A stretch of 64,000 nt of DNA from Paralvinella palmiformis (lineage: Eukaryota > Annelida > Polychaeta > Terebellida > Alvinellidae), in the NCBI GenBank assembly GCA_025642065.1, contig JAODUP010000113.1:238501-302500 (forward strand), given 5' to 3'. The number at the start of each line of letters is the position of its first letter. Positions within the stretch are counted from its first letter, which is position 1. The position numbers and the translations under genes are program-made. Positions 48,186 to 59,455 of the stretch are shown here, piece by piece. A model generated the notes under the pieces. That model did no database searches. It had not been told where the DNA came from and was given only the letters and a program-made list of their open reading frames with translations.

Positions 48186-50109
48186 AAAAAAAGCCGAACT
48201 ATAATAAGATCGATGCTGCAGTCCTCAAAGTACGCTACTGGTTTATAAACGTTCCGTTTCCAATAAGGATGATGGAGTTGCAACTTGTTTTTCTATGAGG
48301 AATACGTGCAAAGCCTGAAATTATAAACGAACTGGTTCTCAGTATGAACTAGAATAAAATAAAAAGAAGAAAGGGCATGAATTCCTTAATAACATATCTA
48401 TCGCACAAAACAGTGATAGTTAAAAAATAGGAATTGTTTTTAGGTTTATTAATTAAGACTTCAGTTAAAGGCTTTGTTAAATATTACTGAGTTGAGTGAA
48501 TGTTTTCAAGGAAGATTTGGGTTATTTGTTAATTCCTTATTTGGGTAATTAATCTTCAATCGTAAAGCCTTGTAAGTGTGGAATTTGGTACTGGCTCATC
48601 GGCTACACACCCCGATGATCTCCTCATTTAACTCTGAAAGGATTTTCCTTTTTAGATATTAGTGAAGTCCGTCTCTGGATCACCAGATGGCACTAGCTAT
48701 TTCCAATTGAAAGGAAAACAATCAAATATTTTAGACTTCTAATTATTTTGACGGATCGTTGTCACGACAGTTAAATCTTTCTAATTTAGTGTCATAACGA
48801 AGCAGACCTGGTAACGTTTTAGAACAGCTGACTCGGACAAAGGAAATAATGTAAATGAATTTAATTGGCTGAGTTTCGCTGTATTGCACCTGAACATTGT
48901 AAACAATCTCAGATTCACGCAGACATTGTGCTCGGGGTACGAGGGACTTGACCACAGATACTTATTATTGACCATAGCTGACAAATTGATTTGTGGAAAC
49001 ATATGTGTCACTTATAGCATTGTTCACCACAGGATTATCAGCAGAATGGAAATCAGACAAAAGGCATCGTCGCAATACATCTTTTCTGTCTATGTTTCCT
49101 AATGATAATTGGGATAATTCCTATGCAACCACTTAGATCCGTTCATCGCCTGAATCCCAATGATATGCAGTAATATTATATCTGATTTCGATGCTATTTC
49201 AAAATAAGTGAATGTGTACTCAGCTGATGTTTCGATGTGTACACTACGACATTCTTCAAGCATTCTTTGGCTCCTGTATATTTCCGTGGTTTCTTGCTTT
49301 TTGTCTTAAATATTCATCAAAAGCCAATTATCCGACTTTAATATAAAATTGCCATTACTAATATAATAATCTATCTTTTCGGATATGGTGCGATGACAAC
49401 TGATCAGAGAAGGGGTTATGTGACCTATTTAATCCCGATGAATTGATTGCATTTCAGCAGCTGGAAGCCAATATAATTAACGTTTTCTTAATATGTTTAT
49501 AGTAAAAATAGACGAAAAAACGTAGTTTATTTGTATATGTATTTATCCGTTTCTATTTATTAGTTTTTTGTTTTGTTTACTGAAATGTACTTAAAGTATT
49601 CATGCTCCTAACATAAACTGTAAACTTGAGTTGTTCATTGCTAAAAGATGAGCAACGATATATCTCAATTCTAAGACAGCTGACATTTAATAAGTAATAA
49701 TTCCGGCCTTACGTGGGACACTTTGAAATAAATAACATCCTTCCAACTATGCCACACTCCCAGATTCTAAAGATTGCAATATAACATTCTGACCTAATAT
49801 TGTGATATAAAACCGTTTGATCTTCCACCACAAAACTCATTGTAATTCGAACACGGCCATCAAGAACAAAAACCACATACCTATCCATCCTCAACGAACC
49901 CAGGTTCAGAAACGATGGAGTTCGGAAAAGAAAATCTCAAAATCTCGAGTCGAATAAGAAAGGACAAAGAACGGAACTAACATCGTAAAACTGTAATCAG
50001 TAAGACGGATTGTTATCCCGAGACTTAAGTTCCTTCAACGTTAGTGCTTTAGTAGAGCTGACGACTAATGTATCTGGCCCCTTGTATGGATCCTTTACTG
50101 AACGGCCAA

Positions 50110-50285
50110 CGTAGTTTTACATTAAGCATAATATATCGGACGGTGAGTTCACTACTTCATTTCTATTTTTGAGGGAGTTTTATCTATTGCTAGAGGACGT
50201 GATGAGGACCAAGTATCGTTGATGCAATAAATATGATAAAGTATCGTTGATGTTTAACTAAATAAGTCACTTATGTCAGCTTCCT
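50110..50285 (+). repeat. Unclassified dispersed repeat, copy 2
   Basis: Partner of 47990-48185, same order of blocks, with an ATCGTTGATG direct repeat inside. Confidence 0.6.
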
Positions 50286-50332
50286 GCCAACAATTCTAAC
50301 GAGAATGATTTCTAAGATAATACCAGATTATG

Positions 50333-50544
50333 AATTAGTAGTAGTAGTAGGAGTAGTCATAGTAGTAGTAATAGTAGTAGTAGTAATAGTAGTAGAAGTA
50401 GTAGTAGTAGTAGTAGTAGTAATAGTAGTAGTAGTAGCAATAGTAGTAGCAGTAGCAGTAGCAGTAGCAAGTGTAGTAGTAGTAGCAGTAGTAGTAGTAG
50501 TAGTAGCAGTAGATGAGTAGTAGCAGAGTAGTAGTAGTAGTAGC

Positions 50545-50603
<59 letters not shown>

Positions 50604-50682
50604 CAGTAGTAGTAGTAGTAGTAGTTGCAGTAGTAGCAGTAGCAGTAGTAGTTGAAGTAGTAGTAGTAGTAGTATAGTAGTA

Positions 50683-50718
<36 letters not shown>

Positions 50719-50719
50719 C

Positions 50720-50753
<34 letters not shown>

Positions 50754-50886
50754 ATAGCAGTAGTAGTAGTAGTAGTAATAATTACAGTAGTAGCAGTAAC
50801 GGTAGTAGTAGTAGCAGTAGTTGCAGTAGTAGTAGTAGTAGTAGTAGCAGCAGTAGTAGTAGTAGTAGTGGTAGTATTAGTAGTTG
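50333..50886. repeat. (AGT)n array, about 550 bp
   Basis: The longest trinucleotide array in the window, with AGC and AAT variants and a few register breaks (near 50516, 50675, 50685). Val-rich frames are artefacts. Confidence 0.97.
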
Positions 50887-51250
50887 ATTGTTGTTATTGT
50901 TATTTTTGCCGTTGTCGTTGTTGTATTAACTCCCATACTCACAAAAGACAATGATCTATTTATTATGTTGTAAGCGCAATGGTAACGTTCTCCATTGTTG
51001 ACGCTTAATTTCCTACATTATCAGTTATAATACTTGAGTGCTTCATTAACAATTCGGGATGACAGCGACTTACCGTTGTCACAATTAATTATTCCCTTCA
51101 ACTAAATTACCTATTATTGTAGTTGATAGGCAATGATCTGAAATTAGATATCAACCGTCTTCTTTCAGTTTGACAATTAATAATGTATCTTCTATAAAAT
51201 ACCAAATGAAAGTAGTTTTTTTTTAGTTATTTGTAAATTGCATGACTATC
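50887..51250. other. Unique AT-rich DNA
   Basis: Nothing recognised. Confidence 0.4.
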
Positions 51251-51411
51251 ATTCTCGTTGTGTTGTTTGTTGCGAATTACACATCTGTTAGTTCGAATTC
51301 CGTCACTACCTGCTACCTTATTATGGCTTGAGTATTGCGTTCCAACAATTACCACCGCATGCACTAAAACACTAAACATTCACTCACTCACTCACTCACC
51401 CACTCACTCGA
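51251..51411 (+). mobile_element. Probable SINE remnant with (CACT)n tail
   Basis: B-box-like TAGTTCGAATTCC at about 51290 is followed by a roughly 70-bp body and ends AAACATTCACTCACTCAC. The A box is poor. Confidence 0.5.
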
Positions 51412-51525
51412 CAATTTAAGGATATAAAGGGCTTGTGATGAAATCAAACCAGAAATATCAAACTTTACCTGCAATTACTTTTAATTAATAAAGTTAAAAT
51501 GGATATAGTTGTGAGCTTCTTCTAA

Positions 51526-51528
<3 letters not shown>

Positions 51529-51596
<68 letters not shown>

Positions 51597-51603
51597 TTAT
51601 CTC
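51529..51603. repeat. (CT)n-(ATCT)n microsatellite
   Basis: About 50 bp CT, then ATCT. Confidence 0.97.
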
Positions 51604-51605
51604 TC

Positions 51606-51766
51606 ATGCGCCTACATGGCCTAACTAGTAGTGTGATTAGCCACAGATATTAGCACCTAGGTTCACACAAAAGGATGTTTCATCTTTTACTTCGCTCCAT
51701 TACCTTTGGGGTCACTCGCCCCATTTAGTCTACCTTGTGCACAAATATAGCCGTAAAACATCAAAT
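51606..51766 (+). mobile_element. SINE-A copy 8, degenerate head
   Basis: GCGCCTACATGGCCTAACTA starts the head. The B box is degraded (TAGGTTCACACAA). The middle block GTTTCATCTTTTACTTCGC and the GCCGTAAAACATCAAATTA tail remain. Confidence 0.92.
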
Positions 51767-52609
51767 TAAAATATTTCTTCTAAGCTCTCAAATGAAACTG
51801 TCGGAAATTTGTTTTGCGCTGTGTAACCATAATTAGTAGGGCACGAGGAATGTTGAATTCTGCCAGGTATCGTAGACCTTTGCCTCCTTTCATAACATCT
51901 ATAGTCGCATCATCTGACGAACGGTAACACACAACCGATACCGCAGTCTGCCACGACGAAGTGTGACCATTTAACTTTGGCTGTGAATGTTCCAACGGCA
52001 GAAGACAAATTGACTGTCAACGATGAAGCAATGATGGTTATTAAGCTGACAGTTGGCTGGATTTAGGTGTACCGAGTCATCTATCACGGCCGTAAAACAA
52101 CGCATCATCACTCATAATAACAAGAAGAATAGCCCCGCACATCGAGAACATTCTAAGCCATTTCTTCTCGTCCGCCGGCACGAGAAAGATGACGCGTCTC
52201 CTTCCTGATGGCTTGATGACGGATAGGTTGGCCATTGGAGTTCGGTTGGCGGATGTTTAACTTCTGATGTGCTATCTTTGTTTGTGAACATCAGCTGAAG
52301 AGGAGGGGGGGGGCGTTTGTCGAAGTTGTGCAGAGATGAGGACTAAATAGCTGAAACCTGTTTGAAACGAGAGTAATTAGATGTCCCCTGATATAGTGTG
52401 CGGAGAGGCTACAGGTACTTGTTCCACTCAGATCATACCAACAACAGCAATAACTCGAAAAGGGTACACCATTAATACAAAATAGGTCAATTGCAATAGC
52501 AGCATTAGCTACATCAACTACGGAAGTAGCAACGAGTATTGAAAGAGCAACAGTAAAGAAAAGGAATAAAAGTAACAAAAACTTGCAGTAACAATTATGG
52601 CAAAGACCA
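51767..52609. other. Unique DNA with a tiny SINE-A tail piece
   Basis: 52086-52111 reads CGGCCGTAAAACAACGCATC, a SINE-A tail-like scrap. G9 at 52305-52313. No gene. Confidence 0.45.
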
Positions 52610-52790
52610 TATCAGTTATAAGAATAGCAACAACAACAACAACAAAAAAAATAAAAATAAAAGGGAAACAACGACGACATCAAAAGCAGCAGAAACAACA
52701 ACATCGTTAACAGAACCATCAACGGCAAGAACAACAACAACAACAATTATAACAGCCGAACTTCAAAGAATACAATGACGACAACAACAA
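52610..52790. repeat. Degenerate AAC/ACG triplet region
   Basis: CAA, ACA and ACG triplets with A-rich interruptions. Confidence 0.75.
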
Positions 52791-52856
52791 TAATTGCATT
52801 ACTTATGGATTCTCTCGACCAAACCTTTTCTCTCTTACCATGAATATAAGTCGCCC

Positions 52857-52970
52857 ACCCACATACACACACGCACGCACGCACACATACACGCACACAA
52901 GTGCGCTCATGAATGCACGCACGCACCCACACATACACAGGCACACAGGCACACAAGCACACGAGTGCGA
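52857..52970. repeat. CA/CGCA microsatellite
   Basis: CACACACGCACGCACGCACA type units and related words. Confidence 0.9.
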
Positions 52971-53029
52971 CTATGTACGAACATGACTCAAATTTCACTA
53001 AGAAATCAGAAATCCAACCATTTCTCTAT

Positions 53030-53030
<1 letters not shown>

Positions 53031-53078
<48 letters not shown>

Positions 53079-53083
53079 TATAT
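53031..53083. repeat. (AT)n microsatellite
   Basis: About 42 bp AT plus an AT-rich edge. Confidence 0.95.
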
Positions 53084-53189
53084 ATACGACGCTAATTGTC
53101 TTCAATCCTCTGAACCGACCAAGCAGGAAGTGGAATAATCTCAAAATAAAATTGAACGTCACTTAGCATTTGAACGTAAGTCCTCGAAC

Positions 53190-53570
53190 CGACGGCCACC
53201 AGTAAAACTTCCCAACCCTCCAAGCCACTTCAAGCCTCTCGCCGTGTCATATAGCACTCCATAATGATCATACTCCGGCCAATCTTCGCCTAGGTTTCAT
53301 CGGCCGATGCCTTTCCACGCTGACCTTTGTCGGTGCTTACTTAGCTAAATCTCGGCGATAACTTCATCCAGCCAAACTGGAGTGAGGCATCGAGCTGCTC
53401 TGGCTCCGCGGACGCTTCTCCTTAAGCTGCCATAAATAAAACGCTCTCCCCGCTCCGGCCGTCTCCGTAAATCGCATCCGACTTAATCAACGCCAAGTCG
53501 TAAAGTAAACAGGAGACGTTCAAAGGAAAACAACGTCGTAAATATGAGAGAAAGGGTGAAAAGGACGGGC
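53190..53570. promoter_or_regulatory. Candidate regulatory region (CpG-rich, repeat-free)
   Basis: CpG-rich repeat-free segment with CCATAAATAAA at about 53429, resembling posterior Hox/Cdx-type sites, and CCATAATGATCATA near 53260. Function is inference only. Confidence 0.22.
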
Positions 53571-53897
53571 TCCGTGGTACCAAAGGTTAATATTCCTTTA
53601 TAACTAGGTATCATATATTGATGCTCATAAAGGTACGCCTTCACCACTGGTCACCGGTTACGATAGACGCTGGCTAACGAGTTAGTTATCTGCTAATTAA
53701 ACCTGTTTAAAAGCACGCGGGTAGAATCGCTGATTAACATAGGAATTAATTATGTTATTATCATGCTAAATGTTATTCGTGTTGATATATTTGTTGGAGC
53801 TAATGGCAAGAACTGTTGACACTTAGTTCTTCTCTCATTCTTTCCCACATTTATTACTACTCTTTATAATCTAAAGCCTTTCAGTGCAACGTTTGTC
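53571..53897. other. Unique DNA, nothing recognised
   Basis: No gene. Confidence 0.4.
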
Positions 53898-54170
53898 GAG
53901 CCGTGATGGCGCAGTTAGTTAGAGCGTAGGTCTTGAAGCCAAAGGGTCGCGGGTTCGAGGCTCCGGAAGCGGCAATGAGAACCTGACCAGGAGGTGATGG
54001 CTATGTGTTTGAGTAACGCCTTACCCCTTATATGTTATCATGCGTTGTATGCTCTCTTGGGATTTGGGGTGCGGGCTGGATTGAGGCAGGTATGAGTTAG
54101 GGATCATAATACTGTACAGCTTCTGAGGACAGGGTTACCTGGTTCTGGCGCTATACAAATATGCATTAGT
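53898..54170 (+). mobile_element. tRNA-derived SINE with L2-type LINE tail (family D)
   Basis: Head GAGCCGTGATGGCGCAGTTA with A box TGGCGCAGTTAG, then TAGAGCGTAGG and B box CGGGTTCGAGGCTCC. A body of about 150 bp follows. The 3' end has CTGTACAGCTTCTGAGGAC and later TGGCGCTATACAAATATGC, matching in order and spacing the 3' tail of the LINE copy at 61.5 kb. SINEs with such tails are known to be mobilised by L2-group LINEs. It is the best-preserved tRNA-like head here. Confidence 0.88.
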
Positions 54171-54770
54171 GTGCCATTTGAATAGAATAGCCGGCTTCTA
54201 TTTGATCCCCAAAGACATTACAGTTGATAATTGTAAGTATAATAGGTTTGACTAGAGTCACATCTTAACGTTACACGAGGATGGATGGATGAATGTTGTT
54301 TAACGACACATCGGCACAATTTAGGCCATTCAGTGTCCCTAACGTTACACCAGGGAACGTAAATGGCATAACGGTCAAGATAGGTGTTCGAACCAGTGAA
54401 TTAATTACAACCTCTTAGAACACAAATATACTTAGCTGAATATGTTATAATTTATATACATATATAAACGTCTACGTTGATGCGTAATACAATTCAAATA
54501 CAGCACGTAGCTTTCTTTCCTCGAACGCCTATCATAACGTTTCGCCTACACACTAATTAAGATGTTAATAATCTTGTCTTACGGTTCTACATCTCCACGA
54601 GTACACATACTTAATGATGTTATCTTAATAGATTGGGCAACGTTATATCCTGTCTCTTTCTGTCTGTCTGAGGACGGAAGACAATCTGAGAGTAATCAGT
54701 CTCAGCGAACCGTGGCTTCATCTTTCTGTACTATTATTACCCCTGTTACTACTATTAATAGTAACAATAA
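54171..54770. other. Unique DNA, nothing recognised
   Basis: No gene; the 54562-54864 frame runs into an AAT tract. Confidence 0.4.
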
Positions 54771-54773
54771 CAA

Positions 54774-54805
<32 letters not shown>
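54770..54805. repeat. (AAT)n microsatellite
   Basis: About 28 bp ATA triplets. Confidence 0.9.
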
Positions 54806-55200
54806 CCTATGGGACACATCCCAAACACATCCAAATATTTAGCTTTGGGATGCTTTATTTATAGTGAAAATATAATAAAATTGTTAAATGAAAGGCCAGA
54901 AGGGCAAAGGCCGAGAGTGAGCTACATATGTAATATAGGAATAAGAACTTAGATCTAAATTCGTCCAATATCAAATGTCCGTGAACTTTGAGTAGAATTT
55001 ACTACGTTTCACTTTAAGGGTTAAGAAAGGTGCAATAGTATTATAAACACAGGGATCTGTTTAGACGCGAGAACACATACGTGCCAATCGTATACGCTGC
55101 GTCATTCAACACATCTCAAGCTGTAAATCGGTACGCGATGGCTGCTCCTATGGGTGTTGAGTAATTGTAAAAAAAGACTGGCTTGGTTGGGAGTAGTGCT
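54806..55200. other. Unique DNA, nothing recognised
   Basis: No gene. Confidence 0.4.
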
Positions 55201-55415
55201 GATGGCGGTGATAGTAATAGTAATGATGGTGATGGGTCGCAAACTGATGATGATGATGATGATGATGATTGTGATGATGATGCAAGCGGTGATGGAGATG
55301 ACGATGAAGATGATGATGATGATGATGATGATGACGATGGTGATGGTGACGATCACATGTCTTGAACGACGAAACCAATGATGATGATGATTATGATGAT
55401 GATGATGATGATGAA
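55201..55415. repeat. (GAT)n triplet array
   Basis: GAT with GGT, GAC and AAG variants. Frames rich in Asp, Met or His are artefacts. Confidence 0.95.
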
Positions 55416-55761
55416 AATATATTATCTCATTCTGAAGATCATGCCAGTATCAATATCATCACTAACATCATTACAAAATGAACAGATTTTACACACATGA
55501 CACATCTAGACCTCTAACCCATTTCTGCCTCCCCCACCTCGTCATCCCTTGAGCGTACAAGCACACCGCACCCCTCCCCCACCCACCCCTCATTCTCCGC
55601 CCTATTCCTACATTATCCACGTAATCAAACCCTATCTCCACTAATGCTGCTCGTAATCGATATTGTTTTCGTTGATTGATCGATTTCGGTTTAAAGACGG
55701 CGCTTGTCTTATCGCTAAGATAGATATCCCAGAGTCTGACGAGCAATGTCTAAGTAAAGTG
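55416..55761. other. Unique DNA, nothing recognised
   Basis: The frame that later enters the 39-bp array starts at 55663 with no known domain. Confidence 0.4.
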
Positions 55762-56192
55762 TCGTGCCGTGGTAGAGGACGACTGGGTATGAGGCTGGCC
55801 TCGTGCCATGGTAGAGGACGACTGGGCATGAGGCTGGCCTCGTGCCATGGTAGAGGACGACTGGGCATGAGGCTGGCCTTGTGCCGTGGCAGAGGACGAC
55901 TGGGCATGAGGCTGGCCTTGTGCCGTGGCAGAGGACGACTAGGTATGAGGCTGGCCTCGTGCCGTGGCAGAAGACGACTGGGTATGAGGCTGGCCTCGTG
56001 CCGTGGCAGAAGACGACTGGGTATGAGGCTGGCCTCGTGCCATGGCAGAGAGTGACTGGATATGACGCTGGCCTCGTGCCATGGCAGAGGGTGACTGGAT
56101 ATGACGCTGGCCTAGTGCCATCGCAGAGGACGACTGGGTACGAGGCTGGCCTCGTGCCGTGGCAGAGGACGACTGGGTATGAGGCTGGCCAA
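55762..56192. repeat. 39-bp minisatellite, about 11 units, period of 13 codons
   Basis: The unit contains GTGCCGTGGTAGAGGACGAC then TGGGTATGAGGCTGGCCTC. Since 39 is 13 x 3, frames stay open: plus 55663-56055 repeats a 13-residue unit with RGRLGMRLA, and plus 55881-56222 and minus frames also run through. I cannot tell whether any is translated; a minisatellite is the simpler reading. Its G+C content is far above that of the neighbours. Confidence 0.93.
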
Positions 56193-56552
56193 CTCTCGCT
56201 TATCCGGAGAATTGGTTTTTAATCCCATAATGGAACCGGACGTGCTTCTGGGTAACGGATGGTTCGGAATTAATTAAATAACATGGTACACTTTGGAGGT
56301 GGGTGTGTTGTAAACAGTGTTAGACTGTGGCCGGGGTGCTAGTGATGAGAGGGAATTAATACTAACGGTAGTTGTGGTAGTGTTAGTAGTTGAAATGGTA
56401 GCTGTTTCAGGGTTAGCAGCAGCGATAATGGGATTAATGGTGAGGGGACTGATAAATGGATCGGTGGATGCAATAGTTTTCGAAGTGTTTCACGTTGTTA
56501 GTTGTTAATACGATCATTTATCATGCATATTGGTAAATACACACACACCTGC
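56193..56552. other. Unique DNA, nothing recognised
   Basis: Val-rich frame 56317-56508 shows GTAGTN-like low complexity only. Confidence 0.4.
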
Positions 56553-56576
56553 ACTCTCTCTCTCTCTCTCTCTCTA

Positions 56577-56641
<65 letters not shown>

Positions 56642-56676
56642 GGGCGTGCGGGTGGGCGTCCGCCGGTCTGTCAGTA

Positions 56677-56752
<76 letters not shown>

Positions 56753-56753
56753 A
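56553..56753. repeat. CT-(GT)n-(ATCT)n compound microsatellite
   Basis: CT to about 56592, GT to 56640, a short CG-rich spacer, then about 18 ATCT units. Confidence 0.97.
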
Positions 56754-56999
56754 CTGTCGCTTGCTGACTCCCTGGGTCGCTCCTCAATATCTCCCTTTAT
56801 ATTTATATATCCACTTTTTAAAATCTACGCGTCTCACACAGAATGTGAGCCCTCTCGTCGAATAGTCAGTTATTAATGCACTACGCAAAAACGGCTAGAC
56901 CTTACGATCAAATCCAAGTGTTACCTGTGTCTATGGCATGTTTCATTCTTTTACACTAAAAACCCATATTCGACTTAATTACCTTATTTATCTGAGAAC
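56754..56999. other. Unique DNA, nothing recognised
   Basis: No gene. Confidence 0.4.
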
Positions 57000-57142
57000 A
57001 AGGCGTAATTGTTAGCGCGCTTAGCCACCAGCCTCTAACACCCGGATTCAAATCCCGGCGTAAATATGTCTGAGGACTGTTTCTCTGGGTCAAATGCACC
57101 AGATGACCTAAGAGCCGAACCTATCCAATCAGTTGATATATA
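57000..57142 (+). mobile_element. tRNA-derived SINE (family F)
   Basis: GGCGTAATTGTTAGCGCGC leads to B box CCGGATTCAAATCCCGG, which forms a T-arm-like stem. The body has AATATGTCTGAGGACTGTTT, resembling the start of the SINE-A middle block (ATATCTGAAGGGTGTTT). Confidence 0.65.
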
Positions 57143-57337
57143 AAATGGCGGTTATGATTAAAATAACTGTCTGTGAAACAAAGTAAGATAACTTGACGAT
57201 GGTAGTAACTTACTTATTAAAATGGCTCAATATCTGTTTTTGTTCTATTGTGTTTGTTTGTTTGTTTGTTTGCTTGTTTGTTTAATTGCTTCTCTTCATT
57301 TGTTATGTTTTTACCAGAGATATTACATTTACATTAT

Positions 57338-57371
57338 TGTTATTGTTGTTATTATTATTAGCATCATCATC

Positions 57372-57421
<50 letters not shown>

Positions 57422-57422
57422 A
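57338..57422. repeat. GTT/ATT triplet array
   Basis: ATT units to 57418 after short GTT units. Confidence 0.95.
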
Positions 57423-58870
57423 TGATATCATAGTATTTCTAAGACAAAAGTCACCAAAGTTATGGGAATCGATGAACGAGCTATGAATTCAGATCCTGAT
57501 TGCTAGGCAGATTCCGAATCTGTTTTCGGACTATCTTCATTTTCCGGATTTGTGTTTGTCCTCACTGCGTATCGTCGAGTGTTTGCCCTTCGTGCGATTT
57601 TATCAACAAATAATACCAAATTAGCGACCTAGAATACTGTCAATAAGCCAGGAATTGAAACAAAACATCTACTGAACATGCACCGTGTTCTAATTTATAA
57701 ACATAAAAGCGATAGGACTTACTTGATCAAGGATTCTCTCCTCTAAAAGCAAAAACAACTTCTTTCATCCGTTACCTTATGTCTTTAACCATAAACTTGG
57801 TAATCCATGAATAATCAATCACTTTATAGGTCATTTAATTCCCGAATAGCGGTCCAACAAACTCAAGTCCGAGCTAAGGCCGCGAACTGACTGAATCCTG
57901 AGAGTTTATATCCCAAATTGAGAAGCGATATGACATATAGTCGATGTATGCGTTCCTGCGGCGTAGAACAAGGATGCTATCAATTCCGGAGTCACCCAGT
58001 TTACACAAAACGTCTACATACAAACTGCTCTAAAGTCGTCATTTCTATGAGGGTTACCTGGAAGTATAAAAATTGAGCGGTCAAAGAAAATATCTTTAAA
58101 GAAAACCACCCAATTGATGTGTTATGACAGCCAATGCTCAGTGAATGTCAATTCCACAAGATGAAAACGAAATGATTGAATGAAGCATCGCAAAAGCATA
58201 AGTAGATTCATTAATAATACTAAGATCAATAACAATAATAATGCATATTTATCATTGACCAATTACAAGTAAAATTCATTCTGTCGTCGGTTTTAGCAAT
58301 AAGAGATTTATCGAACATATTCTCACCAGAAGCGATTAGCTTTAAAGGGGCTCTTACACTAAATAATCAAAATTTAGAGGTATACCCGAACAAGAACGTT
58401 CACTCAGTAACGGAATGGTGATATTGAACAACAGAAAACAAAGAGTTATGTTGCAAAATATACTATTACATTATACAATCTCTCTTCATATTTCATAACT
58501 CGCGAACATAAGAAGACGAGTTAATAAACTGTTAGTCATCTCTGAGATGTATACTGTTTGTCACTCGTCAAAGCATACCTATTTTATCTATTGATAAAAT
58601 TTCGAATGATTGTCTTTGTTCAAAGTCTATACGTTATTTGTTCAGTTAAAAAGGCGATTTACGGTACCATTACATGATATTCGTAGCGTTTCGGTTGCAG
58701 CGTTATTTCGTGCGTTGTTTCATGCATAGTAAACGTAGAGAATATACGGGAATTAACACTTACTTTAAAAATTCCGTTATGGAATTCCCCATTTAGTAAC
58801 AGCCAGTCAAAAAATAACAAACAAACAAAATTCCCATTGAACCGACGGAGAACGAAACCAATCTTAAACG
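57423..58870. other. Unique AT-rich DNA
   Basis: About 1.4 kb without any recognisable gene or repeat. Confidence 0.4.
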
Positions 58871-59440
58871 GTAACCAAGACGACGGCTCCCTAAACGCTG
58901 TTTAATTAGACAGCCCCGTAACAGGTCAAGTTAACATTGGTCGGTAAGGGAAACAGCCGAGTGATGTATTACGCCATGATGTCGCATCTACTCCACTTCG
59001 CCGGCCAAGGACCACAGCACTGATGATAGATCAGCTTCCCTCACAGATCGGCGCCGCTCTCTGGCCGAGATTTAACGCAGAAATTTGAGAAATGGATGAG
59101 ACAGTCGGCCGCCAGGGGTCAGTCAGGCGGTGATGGCTGATTAGTCGACAAATAACGGCATCAGTAATCGATGTTAGAAGACTGATAGCGCTCGATCTAT
59201 TTGTTGCTGCTCCGTCGCGAGGGTCTACGGTGAAAAAATGTTTGACTGATACGATTCCAGGAAGATGAGTTTATTTTCCTATATTCGGGATCTGTCTTCG
59301 GTTGGTCGAACTAACGTGGGCGAGTTCAGGTCGGCTGCATTTTAATAACGTCACGACTTGAACCTGGATCAAGTTAGCGCCATATTTAATGTACGCTTCG
59401 CTGCGGAATTAAACCGAGTTTAATGTTATTTGATCTAGTA
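58871..59440. promoter_or_regulatory. Candidate regulatory region (CpG-rich, repeat-free)
   Basis: CpG-rich segment with CCGCCAGGGGTCAG (59109-59122), partly like the CTCF core known from bilaterians, and several TGATTA/ATCGAT words. Function is inference only. Confidence 0.22.
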
Positions 59441-59455
59441 TATGTTTTTTATATG

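Larger units (their letters stand above)
47561..50332. other. Mostly unique DNA holding half-matching repeat segments
   Basis: 47990-48185 and 50110-50285 are diverged copies of each other (see findings). No gene: frames at 48743-49102 and 49709-49894 show no domain. Confidence 0.4.

Noticed and set aside
53898..53970. Functional tRNA gene at the head of the 53.9-kb SINE
   Set aside because: A and B boxes are good, but I could not form the acceptor stem, there is no Pol III T-run terminator just after the head, and the sequence continues into a SINE body.
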